41,371 nt of DNA from Amanita rubescens (lineage: Eukaryota > Basidiomycota > Agaricomycetes > Agaricales > Amanitaceae): NCBI GenBank assembly GCA_015039365.1, contig WION01000467.1, positions 1 to 41,371 on the forward strand, read 5' to 3'. Below are positions 40,972 through 41,371 of the stretch, piece by piece (the stretch's first letter is position 1; each line of letters begins with the position of its first letter). Position numbers and translations under genes: made by a program. The notes under the pieces are model-generated. The model searched no databases. It saw nothing but the letters and a program-made list of their open reading frames with translations, and was not told the DNA's origin.

Positions 40972-41371
40972 CCCAGGCCTAGTATGCTTCGGGGAGAGAA
41001 GCGACTGGCGCCATATGGGATAGGTCAGGTTGGACAGGATCGGACGAGAGGCGGCCCGTACCTTCTTCGGGCATGTGATACGGGTTTCGTCCATCCGTAG
41101 CAGTCTCGCTGTCAGTTGAGGAACGACGATGAGAAAGAACAGCTGCCACGTTGGTAGTCTTTAGGGGGTAGTCCCACACCAGTGTTCAGGTGACAATTGT
41201 TCCCGATGGCAGAAAATATAAACATTGTGCAAGCGATTACACGACGCCGACTTACAAATGAAAAATCGTCATGGATAGGCAAAGAAATGAGTTGTCTGCG
41301 ATATCCGATTAAATAACGAAGACTATCGTAATCTTGCGCGTGTTGTCAGTCTATCGACTTGCGCACATGCT
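40972..41371. other. Right edge, upstream of secreted gene copy 2; no gene seen
   Basis: Only short frames occur; any gene here would extend beyond the window. Confidence 0.4.

Noticed and set aside
1..41371. tRNA genes, rRNA genes and CRISPR arrays
   Set aside because: No cloverleaf-like or rRNA-like sequence and no regularly spaced repeat array was seen; CRISPR is not expected in a fungal nucleus.

Overview
The window reads as nuclear DNA of an agaricomycete (mushroom-forming) basidiomycete. Protein-coding genes are cut by many short introns (about 45-67 nt, mostly GT-AG, with CTNAC-like branch sites). Several families present (F-box-like proteins, multi-exon P450s, small secreted proteins with a GGSMLD start region) are ones I associate with that class. 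All assignments come from reading translated sequence and splice sites by eye; no database search was run.

Layout. 1-2.4 kb: an internally deleted Ty3/gypsy-type Gag-protease ORF, open at the left edge, followed by LTR-like DNA that abuts the 3' half of a membrane-protein gene (2.4-3.3 kb). 3.4-4.3 kb: a broken F-box gene on the minus strand. 4.8-8.2 kb: a cytochrome P450 (11 exons, one N-terminal frame problem) and an intact CAAX protease of the RCE1 type (6 exons). 8.25-11.6 kb: a shard of the membrane-protein family, an intact 2-oxoglutarate/Fe(II) dioxygenase, the 3' part of an unrecognised minus-strand gene, and a NACHT ATPase relic. 11.7-24.5 kb: a head-to-tail array of F-box/leucine-rich-type genes (five intact intronless ORFs, one without a start, one shard), with a relic of an aldehyde dehydrogenase 3' end embedded in it. 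24.9-26.0 kb: a broken peroxin (Pex24p family) gene. 26.7-35.2 kb: two F-box genes of a second subfamily on the minus strand, separated by an MFS transporter relic and a multi-exon membrane-protein gene, with one more F-box shard. 35.4-37.3 kb: an intact 10-exon aldehyde dehydrogenase with a TATA box. 37.9-40.9 kb: two tandem 11-exon genes for secreted proteins, each with a signal peptide and a TATA box.

How it fits together. This is a gene-turnover region rather than one pathway. Intact conserved genes (RCE1, the dioxygenase, ALDH, the secreted pair) sit among at least ten F-box copies or pieces and relics of NACHT, MFS, peroxin, ALDH and retroelement genes. F-box proteins normally act as substrate adaptors of SCF ubiquitin ligases; their conserved N-terminus and diverging C-terminus suggest many adaptors with different targets, but that is inference. 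The P450, dioxygenase and ALDH are all oxidative enzymes, yet nothing in the sequence ties them into one pathway.
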